A DNA stretch of 64,000 nucleotides from Streptomyces sp. Q6. Its GTDB lineage: Bacteria > Actinomycetota > Actinomycetes > Streptomycetales > Streptomycetaceae. Shown here one piece after another: positions 17,682-26,140 of this stretch. Numbering within the stretch: the stretch's first letter is position 1; each line of letters begins with the position of its first letter. The notes below the pieces were generated by a model. It was not told the DNA's origin. It did not search any database and saw only the letters and a program-made list of their open reading frames with translations. The position numbers and the translations under genes are program-made. The stretch lies in assembly GCF_036967205.1 (NCBI RefSeq), contig NZ_CP146022.1, forward strand, positions 1,426,001 through 1,490,000. The letters are read 5' to 3'.

Positions 17682-19148
17682 GTGGTCGACGCAGGCGGTC
17701 ACCGCGACCGGACACCCCGCACCGTGGGCAGCAAGCAGCTCGCCGCGATGCTCCCCTCCCCCGCCCTGGCCCGTCCGGCGTACCGCCATCTCGCCCACGC
17801 CATCGGCGAGTTGATCCTCGACGGCCGTCTCGCCCTGCATGTCCGACTGCCCGCCGAGCGGGAGCTGGCCACCGCCCTCGGCACCAGCCGGACGACCGTG
17901 ACGGCCCTGTACGACCTGCTGCGCCAGGACGGCTTCGCGCACAGCCGCCAGGGCTCCGGCACCTGGACCTCCCTGCCGCCGAGCCGCGCCACCAAGGGCG
18001 TCAGCCGGCTGCTCGGCCCCGCCGACACCGCGATCGACCTGGCCAGGGCGGCCCCCGCGCTGCCCCAGGAGGTCCTCGCCGACGCGCTCGCCGAGGTGGC
18101 CCCGCGGCTGGCCCTGCACTCCGCGAGCCCCGGCTACCACCCGTACGGGCTCCCGGAGTTGAGGTCGCTGCTCGCCGCCCGCTTCACCGCGCGGGGCCTC
18201 GCGACGACCCCCGAGCAGATCCTGGTGACGGCCGGCGCCCAGCACGCGCTGAACCTGGTCCTCGGCCTGCTCTCCGGGCCGGGCGACCGGATCATGGTCG
18301 AGAACCCGTCGTACCCGAACGCCCTGGAGGCGATGCGGCGGGCCCGGCTGCGCCCCGTGTCCGTACCGGTGACGGACGACGGCGGCTGGGACATCGAGAT
18401 CATCGAGTCGACACTGCGCCGCTCCGTGCCCCGGCTCGCCCATCTGATCCCGGACTTCCACAATCCGACGGGCGGGGTGATGCCTCCGGCGGAGCGGGCC
18501 AGGACGCTGCGCGCCGTACAGCGTGCGGGCACCTGGCTGGTGGTCGACGAGACGCTCACCGAACTCGCCCTGGACGTCCCCGCCCCGGAGCCGTTCGCCG
18601 CGCACGGCGAGTCCGGGCGGGTCGTCACGCTCGGCTCGATGAGCAAGACGCACTGGGCGGGCCTGCGCATCGGCTGGCTGCGCGCACCGGCCCGGCTGGT
18701 CGAGGAGTTCGCGGCGCAGCGCGTGGCGACCGACATGGGCGGCTCGGTCGTGGACCAGCTCCTCGCGCTGACGCTCCTGACCGACACGGACCGGCTGCCG
18801 GCGGAGCGCCTCACCACCCTGCGGGAGGGTCGGGCCGCGCTCACCGAGGCGCTGACCCGCCACGTCCCGCACTGGTCCTGGCGGCTGCCGCCCGGCGGCC
18901 TCTCGCTCTGGGTCGACCTGGGCGGCCCGCACGCCTCGGAGCTGGCGGAACGCGGCCTGGAGCACGGCGTCCGCGTGGAAGGCGGCGGCTACTTCGCGAC
19001 GGACCCCGGCCTGTTCGAGCACCGGCTGCGCCTGCCGTACACACTGCCCGCGCAGACGCTCACGGAGGCGGTCCAGCGGCTGGCCCGCGCCGAGAGCGGG
19101 GACGCCTCGACCCCGCCGTCGGCACGGCGCCGGCACTGGATCGCGTAG
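17682..19148 (+). CDS. MocR-family regulator (GntR-type wHTH fused to aminotransferase fold)
   Basis: A 488-residue transcription factor. Residues about 30-100 form a GntR-type winged helix (PAERELATALGTSRTTVTALYDLLRQDGF) and the rest is a class I aminotransferase domain. The pyridoxal phosphate lysine is Lys322 in SMSKTHWAGLRIGW; PDFHNPTGGVM and VVDETLTELALD are cofactor-pocket motifs. GTG at 17682 is preceded by AGGAG. MocR proteins sense pyridoxal phosphate or related amines; the subgroup PdxR controls vitamin B6 synthesis. Divergent linkage to yczE and the shared boxes upstream of pdxS make PdxR-like control of pdxST a reasonable inference, not an observation. Confidence 0.9.
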   Translation: MVDAGGHRDRTPRTVGSKQLAAMLPSPALARPAYRHLAHAIGELILDGRLALHVRLPAERELATALGTSRTTVTALYDLLRQDGFAHSRQGSGTWTSLPPSRATKGVSRLLGPADTAIDLARAAPALPQEVLADALAEVAPRLALHSASPGYHPYGLPELRSLLAARFTARGLATTPEQILVTAGAQHALNLVLGLLSGPGDRIMVENPSYPNALEAMRRARLRPVSVPVTDDGGWDIEIIESTLRRSVPRLAHLIPDFHNPTGGVMPPAERARTLRAVQRAGTWLVVDETLTELALDVPAPEPFAAHGESGRVVTLGSMSKTHWAGLRIGWLRAPARLVEEFAAQRVATDMGGSVVDQLLALTLLTDTDRLPAERLTTLREGRAALTEALTRHVPHWSWRLPPGGLSLWVDLGGPHASELAERGLEHGVRVEGGGYFATDPGLFEHRLRLPYTLPAQTLTEAVQRLARAESGDASTPPSARRRHWIA

Positions 19149-19197
19149 GCCGCGATCATCGGCGTACGCGCGCCGGAGCACACGTACCGACGACTCC

Positions 19198-19749
19198 TCA
19201 GGCGCTCGGCCACGCCTTCGCCAGGATCGTGCGGGTGTCGCCGAGGAGCTGCGGCAGCACCTTCGTGTGGCCGACGACCGGCATGAAGTTGGTGTCGCCG
19301 CCCCAGCGCGGGACGATGTGCTGGTGCAGGTGGGCGGCGATCCCGGCGCCGGCGACCGCACCCTGGTTCATGCCGATGTTGAAGCCGTGCGCCCCGGACG
19401 CGGACCGCAGCGCGGTCATCGCGCGCTTGGTGAACAGCGCGAGCTCGGCGGTCTCGGCCTCGTCGAGGTCGGTGTAGTCGGCGACGTGCCGGTACGGCAG
19501 CACCATCATGTGACCGCCGTTGTACGGGTACAGGTTCAGGATCGCGAAGACGTGCTCGCCGCGGGCCACGATCAGCGCGTCCTCGTCGGACTTGCCGGGA
19601 GCGGTGCAGAAGGGACAGCCGTCGTCGGCCCCGGGGCCCGTCGGTTTGCCCTCACCCTGGATATAGGCGATGCGGTGCGGGGTCCACAGACGCCCGAATC
19701 CGTCCGGCTCACCCACTGGACCGACCTGCTGCTCCGGCTCACTCGTCAT
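19198..19749 (-). CDS. HIT-family nucleotide hydrolase/transferase
   Basis: Histidine-triad protein of about 183 residues. It has a Cys pair near the N-terminus (DDGCPFCTAP, a possible half zinc site), the conserved NLYPYNGGHMMVLPYRHVADY and the triad HLHQHIVPRW. Members hydrolyse or phosphorylyse dinucleoside polyphosphates or AMP conjugates. The ATG at 19749 (MTSEPEQQ) is preferred over one four codons upstream. In mycobacteria the same protein sits between thrS and pgsA; here a K+ channel and four other genes separate them. It is read in the same direction as thrS. Confidence 0.92.
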   Translation of the reverse strand: MTSEPEQQVGPVGEPDGFGRLWTPHRIAYIQGEGKPTGPGADDGCPFCTAPGKSDEDALIVARGEHVFAILNLYPYNGGHMMVLPYRHVADYTDLDEAETAELALFTKRAMTALRSASGAHGFNIGMNQGAVAGAGIAAHLHQHIVPRWGGDTNFMPVVGHTKVLPQLLGDTRTILAKAWPSA

Positions 19750-19828
19750 GAAGTGCAGCATATGGCGTCACCTCGGCATGGCGTGTCGGCGGGTACCGGC
19801 CCAGGTCGGCTCGGGTGATGCTGTCGGG

Positions 19829-20533
19829 ATGACCGACAGCCCCCTCGCCCGCTGGGAACGCCGCAACGGCACCGTTCTCGCGGTCGCCTCCCTGCTGTAC
19901 CTCGCCGCGTACGCGATCAGAGTCCTCGCGAACGGGTTGCCCGGTGTCCTCCACGACCTGTGCCTCGCGGTGACGTTCGCGACGTGGGCCGTGTTCCTCG
20001 TGGACTACCTGGTCCGCCTGCGCCTGAGCCGTCAGCGCCCGCTGCGCTTCCTGCGCACCCACTGGCTGGACACCCTTGTCCTGATCCTGCCGCTGCTGCG
20101 CCCGGTCCGCGTCGTGCAGACCTACGAGCACGTGCAGCGCCGCCGCGACGAGCCGCGGCTGTCGCTGCACGCCCGGGTGATCGCGTACGCGAGCCTGTCC
20201 GCGGCTCTGCTCGGCTTCGCCGCCTCCCTCACGGTGTACGCGTACGAGCACGTGGCGCCCGGGGCGAGCATCCGTACGTACGGCGACTCGGTGTGGTGGG
20301 CCTGCACCACGCTGTCGACGGTCGGCTACGGGGACATGGCGCCGGTGACCCCGGTGGGACGGCTGGTGGCGGTGGGCCTGATGGGGTGCGGGCTGGCGCT
20401 GCTCGGCGCGGTGACCGGCTCGTTCTCGTCGTGGATGTTGCAAGTGTTCGCGCGGGAGGGCGAGAACCCCTACCCCCCGGAGGCCGACAGGCCCCCGGGG
20501 AACTCCCCGGGGGCCTGTGACCGTACGGACTGA
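19829..20533 (+). CDS. Potassium channel protein (Kv-like, six-helix)
   Basis: The 234-residue protein has an N-terminal sensor-like block of hydrophobic helices (VLAVASLLYLAAYAIRVL; LCLAVTFATWAVFLVDYLVRL; an Arg-bearing segment around LLRPVRVVQ) and then a pore module. The selectivity filter TVGYGD is at residues 164-169, followed by a final hydrophobic helix (VGLMGCGLALLGAVTG). This predicts a K+-selective channel; voltage gating is uncertain because S4 is short. The last 15 codons lie inside a perfect 14-bp hairpin (20487-20518), so the transcription terminator is embedded in the coding sequence. Confidence 0.9.
   Translation: MTDSPLARWERRNGTVLAVASLLYLAAYAIRVLANGLPGVLHDLCLAVTFATWAVFLVDYLVRLRLSRQRPLRFLRTHWLDTLVLILPLLRPVRVVQTYEHVQRRRDEPRLSLHARVIAYASLSAALLGFAASLTVYAYEHVAPGASIRTYGDSVWWACTTLSTVGYGDMAPVTPVGRLVAVGLMGCGLALLGAVTGSFSSWMLQVFAREGENPYPPEADRPPGNSPGACDRTD
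20487..20518. terminator. Bidirectional terminator inside the 3' end of the K+ channel gene
   Basis: Perfect 14-bp stem (ACAGGCCCCCGGGG and complement) with an AACT loop. It ends 15 bases before the channel stop and 21 bases beyond the convergent thrS stop, so it could serve both. Confidence 0.75.
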
Positions 20534-20538
20534 ACGGG

Positions 20539-22518
20539 TCAGACCTGCGACCGCTCCGCCACGACCTTCACGATCTTCGCGATGGCCTCGTCGACCGGGA
20601 TGCCGTTCTCCTGCGAGCCGTCGCGGTAGCGGAAGGACACCGAACCCGCGTTCATGTCCTCGTCGCCCGCGATGACCATGAAGGGCACCTTGGCCTTCTG
20701 CTGGTTGCGGATCTTCTTCTGCATCCGGTCCGAGGACGCGTCGACCTCGACCCGCAGACCCTGGGCGCGCGCCTTCTCGGCGAACTCCTGGAGGTACGGG
20801 ATGTGCGCGTCGCCGATCGGGATGCCGACGGCCTGGACCGGGGCCAGCCACGCCGGGAACGCGCCCGCGTAGTGCTCCAGGAGCACGCCGAAGAACCGCT
20901 CGATCGAGCCGAACAGGGCACGGTGCAGCATGACCGGCTGCTGGCGCGAGCCGTCCGCCGCGGTGTACTCCAGACCGAACCGCTTGGGCTGGTTGAAGTC
21001 GACCTGGAGGGTCGACATCTGCCAGGACCGGCCGATGGCGTCCTTGGCCTGGACGGAGATCTTCGGGCCGTAGTACGCGGCGCCGCCCGGGTCCGGAACC
21101 AGCGGCAGGTTCTGCTTCTCGGCGGCGAGACGCAGCGCCTCGGTGGCCTCGGCCCAGTCCTCGTCCGTGCCGATGAACTTGTCGGAGTCGTCGCGGGTGG
21201 ACAGCTCCAGCTCGAACTCGGTCAGGCCGTAGTCGCGCAGCAGGTCGAGCACGAAGGTCAGGAGCGTGTCGAGCTCCTGCGGCATCTGCTCCTTGGTGCA
21301 GTAGATGTGCGAGTCGTCCTGGGTGAAGCCGCGCGAGCGGGTCAGGCCGTGCACGACACCGGACTTCTCGTACCGGTACACGGTGCCGAACTCGAAGAGC
21401 CGCAGGGGCAGCTCACGGTAGGAACGCCCGCGGGACTTGAAGATCAGGTTGTGCATCGGGCAGTTCATCGCCTTGAGGCGGTAGTTCTGCTCGTCGAACT
21501 GGATGGGCGGGAACATGCCCTCCGCGTAGTGCGGCAGGTGGCCCGAGGTCTCGAAGAGGTGCTCCTTCGAGATGTGCGGGGTGTTCACGAACTCGTAGCC
21601 GGAGACCTCGTGGCGGCGCCGCGAGTAGTCCTCCATGACCTTGCGGACCACGCCGCCCTTGGGGTGGAACACGGCGAGACCCGGGCCGAGCTCCTCCGGG
21701 AAGGAGAACAGGTCCAGCTCGGCGCCGAGCTTGCGGTGGTCGCGCTTCTCGGCCTCGACGAGGAAGTCGAGGTACGCCTTCAGCTCGTCCTTGGTCGGCC
21801 ACGCGGTGCCGTAGATGCGCTGGAGCTGCGGGTTCTTCTCGCTGCCGCGCCAGTAGGCGGCGGCGGAGCGCATCAGCTTGAACGCCGGGATGTTCCGGGT
21901 GGTGGGCAGGTGCGGGCCTCGGCAGAGGTCCTTCCAGCACAGGTCGCCGGTCTTGGCGTCGAGGTTGTCGTAGATGGTCAGCTCGCCGCCGCCGACCTCG
22001 GCGTCGGCGCCGTCGGCGGCCTGCGCCGCGTTGCCCTTGAGGCCGATGAGCTCCAGCTTGTACGGCTCGTCGGCCAGCTCGACGCGCGCGGCGTCGTCGC
22101 TGGTCACGCGGCGCGAGAAGCGCTGCCCCCGCTTCTGGATCTCCTGCATCTTCTTCTCGATGCGCTTGATGTCCTCGGGGGTGAACGGCTCCTTGACGTC
22201 GAAGTCGTAGTAGAAGCCGTCCTTGATGGGCGGGCCGATGCCGAGCTTGGCGTCCGGGAACAGCTCCTGGACGGCCTGCGCCATCACGTGCGCGGTGGAG
22301 TGCCGCAGGATGTCGAGACCGTCCTCGGACGAGATCTCGACGGGCTCGACCTCCTCGCCGTCCTGGACGGCGTACGCGAGGTCCTTCAGCTCGCCGGCCA
22401 CGCGGGCGGCGACGATGGTGCGCTCCCCGGCGAAGAGCTCGGCGGCCGTAGTGCCCGTCGCCACCACGCGTTCTTCCCGCTCGGAATCGCGTTGGATGAT
22501 CACACGGACGTCAGACAC
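20539..22518 (-). CDS. thrS: Threonyl-tRNA synthetase
   Basis: Class II synthetase of 659 residues that charges tRNA-Thr. Domain order: N-terminal TGS domain (1-60), the editing SAD region with [21 protein letters not shown], motif 1-containing catalytic core ([20 protein letters not shown]), zinc-site strand NCPMHNLIF, motif 2 [15 protein letters not shown] and motif 3 [13 protein letters not shown]. The C-terminal anticodon-binding domain is [17 protein letters not shown] onward. The GTG start at 22518 has GGAGAAG 8 bases upstream. No T-box leader was recognised in the 157 bases upstream; a TACGAT hexamer at 22579-22584 (minus) could be the -10. Confidence 0.98.
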   Translation of the reverse strand: MSDVRVIIQRDSEREERVVATGTTAAELFAGERTIVAARVAGELKDLAYAVQDGEEVEPVEISSEDGLDILRHSTAHVMAQAVQELFPDAKLGIGPPIKDGFYYDFDVKEPFTPEDIKRIEKKMQEIQKRGQRFSRRVTSDDAARVELADEPYKLELIGLKGNAAQAADGADAEVGGGELTIYDNLDAKTGDLCWKDLCRGPHLPTTRNIPAFKLMRSAAAYWRGSEKNPQLQRIYGTAWPTKDELKAYLDFLVEAEKRDHRKLGAELDLFSFPEELGPGLAVFHPKGGVVRKVMEDYSRRRHEVSGYEFVNTPHISKEHLFETSGHLPHYAEGMFPPIQFDEQNYRLKAMNCPMHNLIFKSRGRSYRELPLRLFEFGTVYRYEKSGVVHGLTRSRGFTQDDSHIYCTKEQMPQELDTLLTFVLDLLRDYGLTEFELELSTRDDSDKFIGTDEDWAEATEALRLAAEKQNLPLVPDPGGAAYYGPKISVQAKDAIGRSWQMSTLQVDFNQPKRFGLEYTAADGSRQQPVMLHRALFGSIERFFGVLLEHYAGAFPAWLAPVQAVGIPIGDAHIPYLQEFAEKARAQGLRVEVDASSDRMQKKIRNQQKAKVPFMVIAGDEDMNAGSVSFRYRDGSQENGIPVDEAIAKIVKVVAERSQV

Positions 22519-22675
22519 CGGTCTTCTCCTACCTGAAGATGGAACGCCGCGCCATTACCTGTGACGCGCGCAAGTGCGATCGTACCGAGTCACGGGGACC
22601 GCTCGCGAAACGATTGTCGCGCAGCTCGCGCGGCCGGCCGCGGGCCGGGTCCCCCGGTCCCGGCGCCCGTGCCGG

Positions 22676-23908
22676 TCACAGCGGCGGCTGCTCCTCCCCC
22701 GCGCACGCCTCCTCGAAGAAGTCCAGGTTCTCCTGGAGCGACTTCATCAGGCGGTCCCGCTCGGCCTCCTCCACCTGGACGGGGACGACGCCGGACGCCC
22801 CGGTCAGCCGACGGAACCCGCCGCGGCTCTCCAGCCGCCCGTGCACCCGGATCGGCAGGCCGACGAGGTGCGCGTGCCCGGCGGTCCGGTACGCCTCCTC
22901 GTCCAGCGTCATGCGTACGTGGGGGATCTCGGCGCCGGCGATGACGTGCAGCCGCACCGTGCCCTCGCCGCGCGGTCCGCTGCGCCGCATCCGGACGACG
23001 GTGCCGGTGACGCGGACGGAGACAGCGGGCTCGGTGTGCCGGTAGCGGGCGCCGGCCTCGCGCAGCACGTCCAGGTCGCCGGGTGAGAACTCGACGGGCG
23101 CGTCCCCGTCGGTGCACTCCTCGGGCACGCCGGCGGCCGGTGCCCACGCGACGCCGATCCGGGCGCCCTCGGTGCCGCGCACCAACGCGACGAGCGCCTC
23201 GGTGAGTTCATGGCTGACGCCCGCCTCGACGGCGCCGTCGAACGCGTCCATGCCGCCCGTGGCCCGCCGGTAGTCGACGGCCTCGCGGACCGCGTACAGC
23301 GCCTGGTGCAGCCGGACGGCGAGCTCCCGGCCGCCCGCGACCGGGACGAACGCGGTGAGCCTGCGGCCGCCCGGCGCGGACTGGACGAGGACGTTCTCCA
23401 GGGCCGCGGCGGCGGGCCGCCGGAACCGGGCACCGTAGTACCCGGCGCGGCCGCGCGCGGCGAGCGCCCCGGCGAGCAGGACGCGCCGCGCGGCGGACCG
23501 CAGTTGTTCCTCCGCGGTCCAGGTCGAGGCGCCGGTGGGACCGGCCGGTACGTCCCGCCACCACCGGATCTCGTCGCTGGGCACGGCGAGCGAGACGAGC
23601 ACCTCGCGCGCGGAGGCGGTGCCGCTGCGTTCGAGTGCGGTCAGCGCCTCGCCGAGCAGTTCCTCGCTGTCCGGAAAGGCCCGGCTCTCCGGCACGAGCA
23701 GGCTCGTCCGCGCGCCGGGTCCCGGCAGGATCCAGCGGGCGTACCGGCCGGCGGCGCCGCCGCGGCGCTCCCAGCCGTGCCGGTCGAGCAGGGCGCTCAG
23801 GACGGCCGGGTCGACCTGTCCGGGGTCGGGTCCCTCGAGGTCGACGGGGTGGGCGCGGGCCACGCCGAACGGGCGTCCGGGCTCACCGACGGGGCGGTGC
23901 TGCTGCAT
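22676..23908 (-). CDS. Uncharacterised actinobacterial protein (about 410 residues)
   Basis: Family not recognised. The protein is soluble-looking, Ala/Arg-rich, with no signal peptide or membrane segment. Readable blocks include ALLDRHGWERRGGAAGRYARW near the N-terminus, a central Arg-rich helical part (AEEQLRSAARRVLLAGALAARGR), and a beta-rich C-terminal half (VSVRVTGTVVRMRRSGPRGEG, RLHVIAGAEIPHVRMTLDEE). The last of these could be an OB-like or sandwich fold. ATG 23908 has GGGAG 7 bases upstream. It follows the DUF4365 gene by about 36 bases in the same direction, so the two products probably act together. It is downstream of a nuclease-like gene and next to an exonuclease. Confidence 0.7.
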   Translation of the reverse strand: MQQHRPVGEPGRPFGVARAHPVDLEGPDPGQVDPAVLSALLDRHGWERRGGAAGRYARWILPGPGARTSLLVPESRAFPDSEELLGEALTALERSGTASAREVLVSLAVPSDEIRWWRDVPAGPTGASTWTAEEQLRSAARRVLLAGALAARGRAGYYGARFRRPAAAALENVLVQSAPGGRRLTAFVPVAGGRELAVRLHQALYAVREAVDYRRATGGMDAFDGAVEAGVSHELTEALVALVRGTEGARIGVAWAPAAGVPEECTDGDAPVEFSPGDLDVLREAGARYRHTEPAVSVRVTGTVVRMRRSGPRGEGTVRLHVIAGAEIPHVRMTLDEEAYRTAGHAHLVGLPIRVHGRLESRGGFRRLTGASGVVPVQVEEAERDRLMKSLQENLDFFEEACAGEEQPPL

Positions 23909-23944
23909 CACGTAACTCCCTTCCGGGCCCGCCGGATCGACGGG

Positions 23945-24511
23945 TCAGGGCCGCCCGCCCGTCCCGACGCGGGTCATGATCTCGCACAGTGCGCGGTCGT
24001 CGAAGATCCGCGAGGTCGGGATGCGCACGGTGGTCCTGCGCCGGCCGGTGACCGGGACTCCGGCGAGGTTGGTCCAGTAACAGCAGTGCCGCAGGTCGAG
24101 CCGGTCGTGACTGGCGCGCAGCCAGTCGTCCTGGGAGCGCGGCACGAGCATCACGACAAGGATCTTGTGCACCGAGACCGGGGACCGGGCGAGCTTCTCC
24201 AGGTGGGGGTTGTCGAGCGTGAAGGAGAAGAAGGGGCCCGGCGGGTTCGGCGGTATCTGATAGGTCGCCTTCAACTGCACCTTGATGGTGACCTCGTCGT
24301 CGACCGTGTGCCCGGGGGCGCTGTGGCTGACGTGCCAGTCGATGCCGTTGTCGGGAAAGGGCTGCGAGAGCGAGCAGCCGGCGGCGGCGGCCACGGCGTG
24401 CAGATAGGCCACCTGCAAGGTCTCCATGCAGGCGGTGGTGGCGAGTGTGCCGCGCGACGGTGCGAACCGCTCGGGCAGCAGCCCGCCCTGTTCGGGCTGC
24501 GCGAGCGCCAT
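23945..24511 (-). CDS. DUF4365-type protein with PD-(D/E)XK-like motif
   Basis: The 188-residue protein resembles the DUF4365 family, which belongs to or resembles the PD-(D/E)XK nuclease superfamily. The candidate active site is Asp in DNGIDWHVSH followed about 20 residues later by VQLKATYQI, that is D...QxK in place of D...ExK, a variant known in some nuclease families. HKILVVMLVPRSQDDWL and CCYWTNLAG are family-like blocks. It has no signal peptide. It is the first gene of a two-gene unit, divergent from a DEDDh exonuclease across 214 bp. Nuclease activity is inferred from motif shape only. Confidence 0.72.
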   Translation of the reverse strand: MALAQPEQGGLLPERFAPSRGTLATTACMETLQVAYLHAVAAAAGCSLSQPFPDNGIDWHVSHSAPGHTVDDEVTIKVQLKATYQIPPNPPGPFFSFTLDNPHLEKLARSPVSVHKILVVMLVPRSQDDWLRASHDRLDLRHCCYWTNLAGVPVTGRRRTTVRIPTSRIFDDRALCEIMTRVGTGGRP

Positions 24512-24549
24512 GGTGCAACTGGCCTTTCGGAACGGTGAATCCCCGCGGA

Positions 24550-24565
24550 GATCAAGATTTTGATC
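24550..24565. promoter_or_regulatory. Inverted repeat GATCAA-N4-TTGATC between divergent genes
   Basis: Perfect 6-bp arms with a GATT centre, 39 bases upstream of the DUF4365 start and AT-rich compared with its surroundings. Possible operator, or overlapping -35 element (TTGATC) for the minus-strand pair. Nothing else was recognised in the 214-bp gap. Confidence 0.3.
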
Positions 24566-24725
24566 AACCCCGAGTCAATGGCGCCCCGCTGAACTGCCAT
24601 GACTCGTACCTGTGTTGTCACCGCTCGGCGTACGACGCAAACGGCCCGGGTATCACGGAAACGGGGCGGGACACAAGGGCTGATGGGCCGTCATCCGCCG
24701 TGCGTGAACGAGGAGTTGCATTGAC

Positions 24726-25451
24726 ATGACGTGCTGGTACGAGGGCCCCCTGGCCGCCTTCGACACAGAGACCACGGGCGTGGACGTGGAGAACGACCGC
24801 ATCGTCTCGGCGGCGATCGTGGTGCAGGACGCCACGGGCACCCGCCCCCGGGTGACACGCTGGCTGGTGAACCCGGGGGTGCCGGTACCGGCCGGAGCCA
24901 CGGAGATCCACGGGCTCACCGACGAACATCTTCAGCGCAACGGCCGCTGGCCCGCGCCCGTCATGGAGGAGATAGGCCGCGAGCTCGCGGAGCAGGCGGC
25001 GGCGGGACGCCCCCTGGTCGTGATGAACGCTCCCTTCGATCTGACGCTCCTGGACCGCGAGTTGAAGCGCCACCGCAACTCGTCGCTGGCGCGCTATCTG
25101 GAGACCTCGCCGTTGAACGTCCTCGACCCGCGGGTCCTGGACAAGCACCTGGACCGCTATCGCAAGGGCCGGCGCACCCTGACGGATCTGTGCGCGCACT
25201 ACGAGGTGGAGCTGGCGGGCGCGCACGACGCGGGCGCGGACGCGCAGGCGTCCCTCGACGTGGTCCGGGCGATCGGCCGCCGCTTCGCGACGCGTCTGGA
25301 GCGCCTCGCGCCGGCGGAGCTGCACACGCTCCAGGCGGTCTGGCACGCGGCGCAGGCCCGCGGCCTCCAGGCCTGGTTCGCCCGCAGCGGCACTCCGGAA
25401 ACAGTGGATCAGTCATGGCCGCTGCGCCCGGAACTCCCGGCGGCCGCCTGA
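24726..25451 (+). CDS. DEDDh 3'-5' exonuclease (DnaQ-like)
   Basis: The 241-residue exonuclease of the DnaQ superfamily has Exo I FDTETTGVDVENDRI (Asp13, Glu15), then EIHGLTDEHL, Exo II VVMNAPFDLTLLDREL (Asp) and the DEDDh Exo III with its His in ELAGAHDAGADAQASLDVV. The C-terminal 50 residues (RLERLAPAELHTLQAVWHAAQARGLQAWF) are typical of the actinobacterial stand-alone enzyme and are absent from the polymerase III epsilon proofreader. It probably trims 3' ends in repair or DNA turnover. The start is ATG 24726 with GAGGAG upstream at a slightly long spacing. Confidence 0.92.
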   Translation: MTCWYEGPLAAFDTETTGVDVENDRIVSAAIVVQDATGTRPRVTRWLVNPGVPVPAGATEIHGLTDEHLQRNGRWPAPVMEEIGRELAEQAAAGRPLVVMNAPFDLTLLDRELKRHRNSSLARYLETSPLNVLDPRVLDKHLDRYRKGRRTLTDLCAHYEVELAGAHDAGADAQASLDVVRAIGRRFATRLERLAPAELHTLQAVWHAAQARGLQAWFARSGTPETVDQSWPLRPELPAAA

Positions 25452-25524
25452 TCGTTGCGACGCCGGGGGGCAGTGCGGGCGGAAACGAAAAAACGGCCCG
25501 CCATGTCTGGCGGACCGGTCATTC

Positions 25525-25605
25525 TCCGGGTGGGCGATACTGGGTTCGAACCAGTGACCTCTTCGGTGTGAACGAAGCGCTCTCCCACTGAGCTAATCGC
25601 CCGGG
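25525..25605. repeat. 81-bp direct repeat, left copy, containing tRNA-Val(CAC)
   Basis: Exact match to 32927-33007, extending a few bases beyond both ends of the tRNA. The two copies are in the same orientation and bracket 7.3 kb that holds the pectin/ABC cassette. Confidence 0.9.
25531..25602 (-). tRNA. tRNA-Val (anticodon CAC), copy 1
   Basis: Cloverleaf on the minus strand: acceptor GGGCGAT paired with ATCGCCC, D-arm TTAGCTCAGTGGGAGAGC, anticodon stem CTTCG/CGAAG with loop TTCACAC (anticodon CAC, reads GTG), and T-arm with GGTTCGAACC. No encoded CCA. Identical to the copy at 32933. Confidence 0.97.
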
Positions 25606-25641
25606 AACGGGTTGAACAATACAGGTCGTGGCGCCCTGTGT

Positions 25642-26100
25642 TCAAACCGGTTGCAGGGAGGCCGCGAGGCCGCGCCGTCCGCCGCGCATCATCCACGCGT
25701 GGTTGGCGAGGAACACCGGCCGACCGGGCACGGCGAAGCGCCGCATCAGGGCCTTGCGCACCTCGACCTCCTGGTCGTAGACGGCGCGCGTGCCGCCGCC
25801 CGGGACGGGCCGCAGGGTCCAGCGCGCCCAGCCGTCGAGATCCCCGCTCATCTCGACCTCCAGGATCCCGGCGGCCGGGTCGCGGCGCTTCTCGCGTGCC
25901 GTGACCGTGAGCTCGTACGGCAGGAAGGACCGGAAGACGGCGACGCCGCTGGTGTCGTCCAGCGGCGTCACCGCGCGTACCTGCGGCCACCACGCCGGGT
26001 ACTCCTCCGCCCGTTCGAGGACGGCGAAGACCGCGGCGGGCGGTGCGGGCAGGTCCCAGACGCTACGGAACCGGTAGTGACTCCAGGCACTGAGGTCCAT
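25642..26100 (-). CDS. SRPBCC (START/polyketide-cyclase-like) family protein
   Basis: Lipid- or polyketide-binding helix-grip fold protein of about 152 residues. Family features: HYRFRSVWDLPAPPAAVFAVL at the start, ERAEEYPAWWPQV, the beta stretch ILEVEMSGDLDGWARWTL, and a C-terminal long helix (RPVFLANHAWMMRGGRRGLAA). These proteins often act as small-molecule binders; no substrate can be named. The ATG at 26100 (MDLSAWSHYRF) fits the family. It lies between the tRNA repeat and the lyase gene and is read leftwards; 40 bp separate it from the lyase. Confidence 0.88.
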   Translation of the reverse strand: MDLSAWSHYRFRSVWDLPAPPAAVFAVLERAEEYPAWWPQVRAVTPLDDTSGVAVFRSFLPYELTVTAREKRRDPAAGILEVEMSGDLDGWARWTLRPVPGGGTRAVYDQEVEVRKALMRRFAVPGRPVFLANHAWMMRGGRRGLAASLQPV

Positions 26101-26140
26101 GGGCCGAGTCTGCCCGCGGAACATGACGTTCAGGTGGACG

